Shown here: piece by piece, positions 1 through 8,091 of the stretch | Layout: every line of letters begins with the position of its first letter | Position numbering within the stretch: position 1 is the stretch's first letter | Assembly: GCF_000455265.1 (NCBI RefSeq) | Contig: NZ_HG005141.1 | Span: 676,333-740,332 of the forward strand | DNA from: Paenibacillus antibioticophila | GTDB taxonomy: Bacteria; Bacillota; Bacilli; Paenibacillales; Paenibacillaceae | Reading direction: 5' to 3' | Length of the DNA stretch: 64,000 bases | The notes under the pieces: model-generated | Database searches by the model: none | What the model saw: the letters and a program-made list of their open reading frames with translations, nothing else | Told to the model about the DNA's origin: nothing | Position numbers and translations under genes: made by a program

Positions 1-1
1 A

Positions 2-148
2 AAAGAAGAGCATTACCATCAACTGGTAACACTCAGCGCAATTATGGAGCTATTGGTTGAAAAGGGGATTCTCAGCCGCGCAGAGATCGAACAAAAGGCG
101 GCAGAGCTTGACCAATTTATAGATCAGCCACCGTATCCCACGGTGTAG
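2..148 (+). CDS. C-terminal end of an unidentified protein (partial)
   Basis: An open frame enters from the left edge and ends at TAG 146-148, giving the last 48 residues of a plus-strand gene. The visible part is helical and charged (a segment like LSAIMELLVEKGILSRAEIEQK) and ends in a proline-containing tail. I do not recognise the family. It converges on yycJ and their coding ends overlap by 32 bp. The htrC gene that follows yycJ in B. subtilis is not here, so the region beyond yycJ differs from that model. It is open from the first base, so the gene start lies outside the window. Confidence 0.6.
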   Translation, partial: KEEHYHQLVTLSAIMELLVEKGILSRAEIEQKAAELDQFIDQPPYPTV

Positions 149-923
149 GCCGATCGTAATAAGTATCTCTTAGCTGGAATTCACTGTCCTTATAAAAGCA
201 GCCTCGATCCTCCATCGAGGAACGAACCGCCATCCGCGCCAGGTCCGGAATATTATGCTCCCGGCTTAGATGAGCCAGATAGGTCCGTTTGAGCCGGCCA
301 TTCATCAGCTCGCTCATCAATTCGCCGGTCGCCTCGTTGGACAAGTGTCCCATATCGCCGAGAATCCGCCGCTTGATGTTCCAGGGATACCGTCCCATCC
401 GAAGCATCTCTACATCATGATTCGCCTCCAGCACGAGCACATCCGAATCGGCGATGGCCGCCTTGACCTTATCGCTCGCGTAGCCCAGGTCTGTGCACAC
501 GCTCAGCTTCTCCTTGCCGTCATAGAAGCTGTAACCAACCGGCTCGGCGGCATCATGCGAGATGGCGAACGATTCGACGCGAAGCGATCCGAAGTCGCGC
601 GTCTCTCCGGTGCCGAGCAGACAGCGGTTCTCCTCCGGAATCTGTCCGATCGACTTCTCCATCGCCTTCCACGTCTCCGTATTGGCATAGACCGGCAGGT
701 TATATTTCCGTGCCACGGCTCCAAGCCCCTTGATATGATCGGAATGCTCATGGGTAATCAGGATCCCGTTCAGCTCCGTCCCCGTCACCCCGCGCTCCCG
801 CAGCAGCTCGTCAATTCGCCGGCAGCTGAAGCCCGCGTCGATCATAAGTGTAACTTCCCCATTCGCTACGAGCGTTGCATTCCCTGTTGATCCGCTCGAC
901 AGCACCGTGAATTTAAGTCCCAT
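117..923 (-). CDS. yycJ: YycJ/WalJ metallo-beta-lactamase-fold hydrolase
   Basis: A 268-residue cytosolic protein of the metallo-beta-lactamase superfamily. The metal-binding signature HEHSDH is at residues 58-63, and later histidines and aspartates (SHDAAEP, CTDLGY, EANHD, AHLSREH) fit the remaining ligands. In Bacillus it is the last gene of the walRK-yycHIJ operon. The family has been linked to DNA processing and to coordinating division with replication, but its substrate is not certain. It lies 18 bp after yycI on the same strand. Its 3' end overlaps the convergent partial gene at the window edge. Confidence 0.93.
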   Translation of the reverse strand: MGLKFTVLSSGSTGNATLVANGEVTLMIDAGFSCRRIDELLRERGVTGTELNGILITHEHSDHIKGLGAVARKYNLPVYANTETWKAMEKSIGQIPEENRCLLGTGETRDFGSLRVESFAISHDAAEPVGYSFYDGKEKLSVCTDLGYASDKVKAAIADSDVLVLEANHDVEMLRMGRYPWNIKRRILGDMGHLSNEATGELMSELMNGRLKRTYLAHLSREHNIPDLARMAVRSSMEDRGCFYKDSEFQLRDTYYDRPTPWDTVADL

Positions 924-941
924 GTTCCTCCACTACCCCTT

Positions 942-1682
942 CTACTTCTCTGTGTTCGGACTGATGACGTCCCCGCTGATGCCTTGAACATAGTACTCCT
1001 TGCCGCTCTCCAGAAGAAAGCGCCACGCTGGCGCAGCCGGCAGGTGGGCATCCGAATCGAACACTTCACCGTAATAACCGAGATCAATCTGTGTGACGAC
1101 CGAGCCCTCCGGCAGGAAATTCTCAATCAAATTGCCGAGTGCCTTCGAGGCCGACAGGACGCGTTGACGCTTGCCATCCTCCGCATCCGCAATTTCAATT
1201 CCCTGCTCCAGATAAGAAATAATTTTCTGGTTGCTGTAATACAGCTTCAGGTCAATTTTGAACAGCGGCCACTGTCCATCCACTAACGGATGCAGTACAA
1301 ACTCTCCCGGTCCGCTAGCGATTTCGTCATATTGATAGCTTGTCAGATTCGGCAGCTGCTGCTTCAGGGCCGCTGCCAGCTCCTTCGGGCTGAAGATCAG
1401 CTTGCTGTCCACCGGATTGTCCAGCTGGATCATTTTGCCGTTCTGCCCGCCCTCTAGAAAGCGGTACGAAATCTTGCCGAGCTCGGGCGTCTCACCCGGT
1501 ATTTTGGCTAACACCCGGATCCCCTTGGCATCCATGGCATTCTGAATGCTTGTCTCCAGAGAGGAGAAGTCCGGACTGGAGTCCGCCTGCTCCTGCAGAT
1601 CGTTCCATAGCTGATAGCCTAGCACCAGATTGAGCAGCAGGAAGGCATAAATCAATACATTTTTCGCCCGTCCAGAATCCAT
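942..1682 (-). CDS. yycI: WalRK regulatory membrane protein YycI
   Basis: A 246-residue protein with one N-terminal membrane segment (about residues 8-24) and an extracytoplasmic remainder, the normal YycI topology. In Bacillus, YycI and YycH form a membrane complex that controls WalK kinase activity through transmembrane contacts. Position and topology support the call, since primary sequence in this family is weakly conserved. A 266-bp gap holding a dispersed repeat separates it from yycH, so yycI and yycJ may be partly uncoupled from walRK-yycH. Confidence 0.9.
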   Translation of the reverse strand: MDSGRAKNVLIYAFLLLNLVLGYQLWNDLQEQADSSPDFSSLETSIQNAMDAKGIRVLAKIPGETPELGKISYRFLEGGQNGKMIQLDNPVDSKLIFSPKELAAALKQQLPNLTSYQYDEIASGPGEFVLHPLVDGQWPLFKIDLKLYYSNQKIISYLEQGIEIADAEDGKRQRVLSASKALGNLIENFLPEGSVVTQIDLGYYGEVFDSDAHLPAAPAWRFLLESGKEYYVQGISGDVISPNTEK

Positions 1683-1702
1683 CCGAACACCTCCTCTGAT
1701 AT

Positions 1703-1937
1703 ATCTATAAAAGTTAAATTGATGCTTGCTCGTGAAGGAAGCAACGTGTGAAGTGTTCTTTCGATCGCTGTTGTTCGCGGATTTCTTTGACTGAACTAAG
1801 CCATTACAGGGTAGAAATCCACTCTCAAAGGCGAACGCTAACGCTTTATGCTTCCGAAGCAGCTTTCTTTCAGAAAGCTTTTAACACTTCACACTTATGC
1901 TTTCCTACGTAGCCTTCTAGACTTAACTTTTATAGAT
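1703..1937. repeat. Dispersed palindromic repeat, copy 1
   Basis: This fills the yycH-yycI gap. The outer arms 1703-1717 and 1923-1937 are perfect 15-bp inverted repeats (ending in CTATAAAAGTTAA and its complement). Inner arms GTGTGAAGTGTT at 1746-1757 and its exact complement at 1883-1894 nest inside. Copy 2 lies at 44045-44274 and shares the block 1741-1787 (43 of 47 bases) plus other blocks. No coding frame is evident. It lies inside the wal operon, so it would be transcribed as a large folded RNA unless it ends transcription. Confidence 0.85.
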
Positions 1938-1948
1938 TTATTGCAGCA

Positions 1949-3241
1949 TTAATATAAAATTCTTGTCGATCCATTGGATAGCTCTACGGCCCAGACCGGC
2001 TTCAATAGCAGTCCCTCCTGGGTCAAGGAAGGGAAGTAGGCCGGATACAGCTTCAGGATCGACGAGCCCTCTTTCAAGGCAGCGATCCGCTCCCGCAGAT
2101 CATCTCCGCCGGGAAGCTCAACAATTTCCTTTCGCCATTCGCCTTCATCTGCATAGATCAAAGAACGTTCATAGCTGGTAATCGTACCCTGCCTCATATT
2201 CAGCGTAATCTCGCTGTAGTGGAAGGACGGCAGATCGACAATCGGGAAGCTTCCATAGGGACCTGTACCGTAATACTGCCGGAACACAATCGTATGCTGA
2301 CCATCGCCGGATCCATTCGTCTGATCCAGCCGGAACAGCCCGTTCCAGCCGCCATGCTCATTCACGAAATCCACCGCTGAGAGGACATCTCGTCCCGGAT
2401 TGTTCTCTCCCGCGGATGGAGCCGCAGGATCGGTATAATTAATCCAGTTGCGGTTCTGCCGCACCTGCAAGCTTCGCTTACTGTCCGTGTAAATTTCCGA
2501 GCCGTCCTTCTCCCGAATATATCGGGTAATACTCGGGTCGAAGAACAGACTGCTCTGCATTTGATCCGTTGTGAATGTATCCATGTTCAGTCCGGCTTCA
2601 ACCATGCTTATCGGCTGCTCGGGAATATAGTTTCCGTTCTCCAGCGTGTATGGAACCCACTCCTTGCCGAAGTCCGCCTGTTGACGCACATCCTGCACGG
2701 TTAAGTCTGCCTTGGTCGCTTCATACACCACATCGCCCTGCGAGCTGAAGAAGAATACTCGCACCTGATCGTCCGTATCTGTGTTATAGATCAGAATCCG
2801 ACTGACAGTCTCCCCGTCAAACAGCGGGTCCGGTACAATTTGCATGACGCGCTGCAGCAGGACGACAGGAATACCCTCGTCGAATTCCAGTTCAAGTCCG
2901 GTATGGCCGCTGCGGATCTCATTCCAGTTGATATTGTCCAGCGCATAGCGCTGGAAGCCGTCAAACTGGCGGCCCTTCAGCCGGGAGTAGATCAGGTTAT
3001 AAAAGGCCGATTCCGGATAGAAAATCGTATGGCGGTCCTCGCCCAGATGAATCGCGATCTGCGAAGGGAACAGCATGCTCTCCGCATCCGATTCCTGGCC
3101 CATATTTTCTGTCTTGATATAATCGCTCTCTGTCTTGACGACCGGGTCACTGCCCGGCAGCCGGTAGATCAGGAAATAGCTCTGGACAAGGCTGCATAGC
3201 ACAAGCAGCGTGAGCACCAGCGATTTCACCGATTCTTTCAT
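1949..3241 (-). CDS. yycH: WalRK regulatory membrane protein YycH
   Basis: A 430-residue protein with one N-terminal membrane helix (about residues 7-24) and a long extracytoplasmic part, as in the YycH family. YycH works with YycI to modulate the essential WalK sensor kinase. The start codon overlaps the walK stop (3238-3241), so the two genes are translationally coupled. The assignment rests on size, topology, operon order and general family resemblance. Confidence 0.93.
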   Translation of the reverse strand: MKESVKSLVLTLLVLCSLVQSYFLIYRLPGSDPVVKTESDYIKTENMGQESDAESMLFPSQIAIHLGEDRHTIFYPESAFYNLIYSRLKGRQFDGFQRYALDNINWNEIRSGHTGLELEFDEGIPVVLLQRVMQIVPDPLFDGETVSRILIYNTDTDDQVRVFFFSSQGDVVYEATKADLTVQDVRQQADFGKEWVPYTLENGNYIPEQPISMVEAGLNMDTFTTDQMQSSLFFDPSITRYIREKDGSEIYTDSKRSLQVRQNRNWINYTDPAAPSAGENNPGRDVLSAVDFVNEHGGWNGLFRLDQTNGSGDGQHTIVFRQYYGTGPYGSFPIVDLPSFHYSEITLNMRQGTITSYERSLIYADEGEWRKEIVELPGGDDLRERIAALKEGSSILKLYPAYFPSLTQEGLLLKPVWAVELSNGSTRILY

Positions 3242-5067
3242 CGCCCATCGCCTCCTTGTTCCTGCAGCGGCAGCGTAAAGGTTACGCGTGTGCCGCTCCC
3301 CAGCTCAGATTGCAGCGAGATCGTCCCGCCATGGGCCCGGACAATTTCCCGGGCAATCGACAGTCCGAGGCCTGTGCCGCCCATATTGCGCGATCTGGCC
3401 TTGTCCACCCGATAGAAGCGCTCGAAGATCCGGTCCAGATCCTTGCGCGGAATACCGATCCCATTATCCTGAAGCGAAATCGCTAGCATATGGTCCTCCG
3501 TGATTCGAGCCTCAATCGCGATAGTTCCATCCTCCGGCGTATACTTCATCGCATTGGAGAACAGGTTGTCCAGCACCTGGTCGATCTGATCGCGGTCGAT
3601 CCATACGGAATCCACACCATTCGCCACAAAGAGGGTCGGCCTGATGCCTCTCTCTTGCATCTGGAAGGAAAAGCGGTCAGCCACATCCTCCAGCATTTCC
3701 AGCACGGGCGTCATTTGCCTGCGCAGCTGGGCTTCCTTGGAGTCGAGTCTGGACAGATGCAGCAGGTCGGTTACCAGCCGGATCATGCGGTCCGTCTGGT
3801 TCTGAATGACCGAAGCAAACTTCAAGCCCAGCTCCGGATCCTCCATCGCCCCGTCCTCCAAGGCCTCAGTATAGCTCTTGATCGTCGTCAGCGGCGTGCG
3901 CAGCTCATGCGACACATTCGCCACGAACTCCCGGCGCGAAGCCTCCAGCTTCTCCTGCTCGGTGACGTCCTGAAGTACCGCAATCGTTCCGACGATGCCG
4001 GTCTCCCGCCGATGAATCGGAGTAAAGGTCACCCGAATGAGGAAGACATCCCCCTCCGGGGTCTCATTCTCCAGCAGGGTAGAATGCATAATTCCCCGCC
4101 GGATAATTTCGCGCTCCTCGTCAGATAGATGGAGAAGCGAGATCATATCGCTTCCTACTGTCGGCTCCTCTCCGATCCACAGCATTTCTCCGGCCCGGCG
4201 GTTCATCAGAATCACCGTACCGTTCTCGTCGGCGGCAATCACGCCGTCGCTCATATTCGTAAGGATCGAAGCCAGCTTCTCCTTCTCCTCTTCATTCTGC
4301 GCGAGCGCATCTCTTAGCCGGCTTGTCATATAATTGAACGCCTTGCTGAGCTGCCCGATCTCGTCATCGCCAAGCACCGGCATTTTCTGATGGAACTGTC
4401 CTTCGGCCACCGCCGTCGCCCGCCGGGTCATTTCCTTGATCGGCGAGGTGATGGTGTGAGCCAGAATTACGCCAAGAACGGCCGTCAATCCCAAAGCGAG
4501 CAGGATACCCGAGATGAAAATGTTGTTCACCCGCTCCATCGTATCGTACAGCTCGTTCAAGGAAGCGGCGATGTATATTGCTCCGACGATTTTACCGTCA
4601 CTGGTGACCGGCTTGGCCACCACCTTTTTGCGGATGTTATCTTCATCGATGATATATTCCTCGTTGTCCCGAATGCCCTGCAAGGCCCGATTGACAACGG
4701 TCTGCGTATTCTTGGTGCCCACATAGTCGGCATGGGACGGCTTCGATGTCGTCAGCACCTTGCCGCTTGCATCAAGCACCTGAATCTCGGCCCCGTTGAT
4801 GCTGAACAGATTGTTCACCAGCACGCGGAGATTCTCCATCGACTCCTCCGCCGAGTCTCCGGTCACGCCTAAGTTTTGCGCCGCCAGCACGGAGAGAAGC
4901 TCCGCCCGCTCCTGCAATTCCTTCGTGAAATTGCTCGTCAGCGAAGTCTTCATCGCGCTTACGAAATAAACCCCGATCAATTGCATCGCGATCAGGATCA
5001 AAAGCACATAGACAAGAATCAGCTTCGCCTGGATCGTGCGAAAGAGGGATGGCAGCCTCAGCTTCAT
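3238..5067 (-). CDS. walK: Sensor histidine kinase WalK
   Basis: Essential kinase controlling cell-wall hydrolase genes. Counting from the ATG at 5067 it has 609 residues. Order: TM1 about 14-36, an extracellular sensor loop, TM2 about 183-205, HAMP about 205-258, PAS about 264-368, dimerisation domain with the phospho-acceptor His387 in VSHELRTPLTT, then the ATPase domain with Asn505 (N box), DNGIG 534-538 and GTGLGL 564-569. A longer reading from an upstream GTG is possible, but that GTG sits in the ribosome-binding sequence GGCGGGTG. The length matches the B. subtilis protein. It follows walR directly. Confidence 0.97.
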   Translation of the reverse strand: MKLRLPSLFRTIQAKLILVYVLLILIAMQLIGVYFVSAMKTSLTSNFTKELQERAELLSVLAAQNLGVTGDSAEESMENLRVLVNNLFSINGAEIQVLDASGKVLTTSKPSHADYVGTKNTQTVVNRALQGIRDNEEYIIDEDNIRKKVVAKPVTSDGKIVGAIYIAASLNELYDTMERVNNIFISGILLALGLTAVLGVILAHTITSPIKEMTRRATAVAEGQFHQKMPVLGDDEIGQLSKAFNYMTSRLRDALAQNEEEKEKLASILTNMSDGVIAADENGTVILMNRRAGEMLWIGEEPTVGSDMISLLHLSDEEREIIRRGIMHSTLLENETPEGDVFLIRVTFTPIHRRETGIVGTIAVLQDVTEQEKLEASRREFVANVSHELRTPLTTIKSYTEALEDGAMEDPELGLKFASVIQNQTDRMIRLVTDLLHLSRLDSKEAQLRRQMTPVLEMLEDVADRFSFQMQERGIRPTLFVANGVDSVWIDRDQIDQVLDNLFSNAMKYTPEDGTIAIEARITEDHMLAISLQDNGIGIPRKDLDRIFERFYRVDKARSRNMGGTGLGLSIAREIVRAHGGTISLQSELGSGTRVTFTLPLQEQGGDGR

Positions 5068-5068
5068 G

Positions 5069-5785
5069 CTAGAATGCACCCGCCTTGGAGCTCCGCATCA
5101 TATATCCGAGTCCCCGGCGCGTCAGGATGTATTCCGGCTTGCTCGGATCCTGCTCAATCTTCTCGCGCAGTCTCCGGATCGTCACATCGACCGTACGCAC
5201 ATCGCCGAAATATTCAAATCCCCATACCGCCTGCAGCAAATGCTCGCGAGTCATTACCTTTCCGGCATTTCTCACCAGGTAATGCACCAGCTCGAACTCC
5301 CGATGCGTCAGATCAAGCGGCTCTCCATTCTTGTGAACCGTATACATATCCGTATCTATAAACAATTCAAACAGGCTGATCCCCTGTCTCGCTTCTTCCG
5401 TACCTTCCACTTCCGTCTGCTTCTGCTGCCGCCGCAAATGCGCCTTCACCCGAGCCAGCAGCTCACGCGTACTGAAGGGCTTGGTCACATAATCATCAGC
5501 CCCCAATTCAAGGCCCAGCACTTTGTCGATTTCCCCATCCTTGGCCGTTAGCATGATGATTGGGGTCTGCAGCTTGGCACGCACCTCCCGGCACACATCC
5601 ATCCCGTCCTTGCCGGGCAACATCAAATCCAGCAGAATCAAGTCAGGCTGCTCGGAGAAAGCCAATTCTACCGCATTAATACCGTCAAAAGCGAGCACCA
5701 CCTCGTAGCCCTCTTTTTCCAGATTAAATTTCAATATATCCGCAATGGGCTGCTCATCATCCACTACTAAAATCTTACCTTGCAT
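5069..5785 (-). CDS. walR: Response regulator WalR
   Basis: OmpR-type essential response regulator of cell-wall metabolism, 238 residues from the ATG at 5785. The receiver domain has acidic residues Asp9-Asp10, phosphorylated Asp53, Thr80 and Lys102. A winged-helix DNA-binding domain follows ([28 protein letters not shown]). The ATG is preferred over an in-frame GTG 12 bases upstream because that GTG lies inside the ribosome-binding sequence GGGGTG. It is the first gene of the wal operon and diverges from another two-component system across 188 bp. Confidence 0.97.
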   Translation of the reverse strand: MQGKILVVDDEQPIADILKFNLEKEGYEVVLAFDGINAVELAFSEQPDLILLDLMLPGKDGMDVCREVRAKLQTPIIMLTAKDGEIDKVLGLELGADDYVTKPFSTRELLARVKAHLRRQQKQTEVEGTEEARQGISLFELFIDTDMYTVHKNGEPLDLTHREFELVHYLVRNAGKVMTREHLLQAVWGFEYFGDVRTVDVTIRRLREKIEQDPSKPEYILTRRGLGYMMRSSKAGAF

Positions 5786-5891
5786 AACCAGATTCACCCC
5801 AAACTTTCAGCCATGGGCTTGTTATCTCTCTATCTTACCATATTCAAAGCCGCATCAGCTATCGGCCCGGAGGGCCACGGGGGGAAATGTA

Positions 5892-5921
5892 TTGCATGTC
5901 CCTTCAAGGAACTGATAAGAT
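5892..5921 (+). promoter_or_regulatory. Candidate sigma-A promoter of the second two-component/RND block
   Basis: TTGCAT (5892-5897), an 18-base spacer and TAAGAT (5916-5921) lie 52 bases before the response regulator start. The boxes match consensus moderately. The walR promoter must lie in the same divergent gap, but I could not place its boxes convincingly. Confidence 0.5.
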
Positions 5922-5973
5922 TTTCTGAGAGAATGCACTAGCATCAGAAGAATAATGAGGAGGACATCGCCGT

Positions 5974-6666
5974 ATGGCCATTATATTAATCGTAGACGAC
6001 GATCCCAATATACGTGAGTTAATCGGTTTGTATTTAGCCAAGGAAGGATTTGAGCTGCTTCAGGCTGAGCATGGCGAAGACGCATTACAAAAAATGAAAC
6101 AGTACAAGGCGGATTTGGTAATGCTGGATATCATGATGCCTATGATGGATGGCTGGGAGCTCTGCAGTGAGCTGCGGCGGTTATATCCGGACACGCCTCT
6201 GCTGATGGTCACCGCCAAAAGCGAAACCGGCCAAAAAGTAAAAGGCTTCAACCTTGGCACCGATGATTATCTCGTTAAGCCATTTGATCCGCCTGAGTTG
6301 GTCGTGCGTGTCAAAGCGCTGCTCAAGCGCTACAAAATTGCCGCTTCATCCCGCGTACAGGTTGGAAACATCGAGTTGAACCGCCAAACTTATAAAGTAA
6401 CCTATGGCCATAAGGAGCTAGCCTTGCCGCCCAAGGAGTTCGAGCTGCTGTTTAAGCTGGGCAGCTACCCGGGGCAAATTTTCACCCGTGAGCAATTGAT
6501 CGAGCAAATTTGGGGAGCAGATTATGCCGGGGACGACCGTACGATCGATGTCCATATCAAAAGGCTGCGGGAGCGCTTTGCCGGCAGCAGTGGCGATATC
6601 CCTCCGGCGTTCCAGATCGGCACCGTCTACGGCCTGGGTTATCGGCTTGTGGTGGAAAATGATTAA
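5974..6666 (+). CDS. OmpR-family response regulator (RND-linked)
   Basis: A 230-residue response regulator. The receiver has acidic residues 8-10, phospho-acceptor Asp52, Thr80 and Lys102. The C-terminal half is a winged-helix DNA-binding domain (LPPKEFELLFKL, DRTIDVHIKRLRERF). The ribosome-binding site GAGGAGG lies shortly upstream of the ATG. Its stop overlaps the start of the kinase gene by 8 bases, so the two form a coupled system. Because it leads an operon with an RND pump, it probably controls pump expression. The inducing signal is unknown. Confidence 0.95.
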   Translation: MAIILIVDDDPNIRELIGLYLAKEGFELLQAEHGEDALQKMKQYKADLVMLDIMMPMMDGWELCSELRRLYPDTPLLMVTAKSETGQKVKGFNLGTDDYLVKPFDPPELVVRVKALLKRYKIAASSRVQVGNIELNRQTYKVTYGHKELALPPKEFELLFKLGSYPGQIFTREQLIEQIWGADYAGDDRTIDVHIKRLRERFAGSSGDIPPAFQIGTVYGLGYRLVVEND

Positions 6667-8020
6667 ATCGTTATATATCCGTATCGTCGCCATGTTCCTG
6701 ACGGCTATAATGGTCAGCTTGCTCGCCTCGGCCATGATTACCGGCTATCTTTATAATCGGTCGTTCCAGGAACAATCCGAGAAATACATGATTACGATAG
6801 GACAAAGCTTGATTCGCCTCTTCGAACGTGTCGGACTGGAGAACCGGGCTTTGGTGATGGAAGATATTCGAGAGATGGTCAACATGATTAGCGTGCAGAT
6901 TTATGATGAGCAATTGCAGGTTGAAAGGTACGGCGACCAGCATAATATTCCCGTTAGCGAGGAGCAGATTCGTGAGGTCCAGCAAGGACAAATTGTCCGG
7001 GGGGAAGATGAAGATAGCGGCGGCCTCTCCTATGTCGGGTTAAGCTTCGAACATGAGGGTCAAACATACGCCATGTTCCTGGAGTCCTTTGCTAACAATC
7101 AGCTTGGCTACCCGCTGGGGGGCATGCTTCTGACCATGATGGCCATTTTCCTGGTGGGCGGCAGCTTGTTCTTTATTGTGGAGGCCGGCTTTTTAATCTA
7201 TCCCCTGCGCAAAATGACAGAAGCTACCCGGAGGATGGCCAAGGGCGACTTCAGTACGGACTTGAAAGTTAGACGCAAAGATGAGCTTGGCGTCCTGGTT
7301 CAGAGCTTTGACGAAATGCGCAAGCAACTCTGGCAGATAGAGCAGATGCGGCAGGACTTTGTATCCAACGTATCTCATGAAATTCAGTCGCCGCTCACCT
7401 CGATTCGAGGCTTTGCCAAAGCGTTGAGAGAAGAGCAAGTGGATGAGGAAGCGCGAAACCGCTATTTAAATATCATTATTTCAGAAAGCGAGCGAATGTC
7501 GCGCATGAGCGAAAATTTGCTGAAGCTGGCTTCCCTTGAATCCAGGCATCATCCCTTCCAGCCTGAAACATTCCGTCTTGATGAACAAATCCGACAAGCT
7601 GTCGTTGCCTTTGAACCTCAGTGGTCGGCTAAGCAGATCGGCATCACCTTACAGTTGCCGCTCATCAAAATTTACGGCGATCACGACCAGTTGAATCAAG
7701 TATGGATTAACCTGATCGGGAATTGTATCCGGTTTACCCCCGAAGGTGGAGCAATTACTATTTCCGCTGTTATGGGCTTCCACCACGTCTCCATCACATT
7801 CAAAGATACAGGTATCGGTATTTCTGCAGAGGATCAACAACAAATCTTTGAAAGGTTTTATAAAGCGGATCGTTCTCGCAACCGCGCTCATCAAGGCAAC
7901 GGCCTTGGACTGGCCATCACCAAAAAAATTATTGACCTGCATCACGGCCATATCAACGTTCAGAGTGAACCCGGAGGAGGAACGGAGATCACTGTAAACC
8001 TTCCCTATTATAGCCCCTGA
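6659..8020 (+). CDS. Membrane sensor histidine kinase (RND-linked)
   Basis: A 453-residue kinase from the ATG at 6659. A longer open frame extends upstream inside the regulator gene but has no sensible start. TM1 is about residues 10-32 and TM2 about 155-180, with a roughly 120-residue extracellular sensor between them. HAMP is about 180-235, the phospho-acceptor is His240 in VSHEIQSPLTS, and the ATPase domain has the N box Asn355, DTGIGI and GNGLGL. It is paired with the upstream regulator and followed 71 bp later by the RND pump gene. Confidence 0.94.
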   Translation: MIKSLYIRIVAMFLTAIMVSLLASAMITGYLYNRSFQEQSEKYMITIGQSLIRLFERVGLENRALVMEDIREMVNMISVQIYDEQLQVERYGDQHNIPVSEEQIREVQQGQIVRGEDEDSGGLSYVGLSFEHEGQTYAMFLESFANNQLGYPLGGMLLTMMAIFLVGGSLFFIVEAGFLIYPLRKMTEATRRMAKGDFSTDLKVRRKDELGVLVQSFDEMRKQLWQIEQMRQDFVSNVSHEIQSPLTSIRGFAKALREEQVDEEARNRYLNIIISESERMSRMSENLLKLASLESRHHPFQPETFRLDEQIRQAVVAFEPQWSAKQIGITLQLPLIKIYGDHDQLNQVWINLIGNCIRFTPEGGAITISAVMGFHHVSITFKDTGIGISAEDQQQIFERFYKADRSRNRAHQGNGLGLAITKKIIDLHHGHINVQSEPGGGTEITVNLPYYSP

Positions 8021-8091
8021 ACTTTCAACCCTCATTATTCACATTCAGTTCATATTTATTTGGTAGTCTATCCCAAGATAGGAGGATTGCC

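Noticed and set aside
6524..6658. Longer N-terminal reading of the second histidine kinase
   Set aside because: The extension lies wholly inside the regulator gene. The ATG at 6659 has the normal overlap and starts directly before the first membrane helix.
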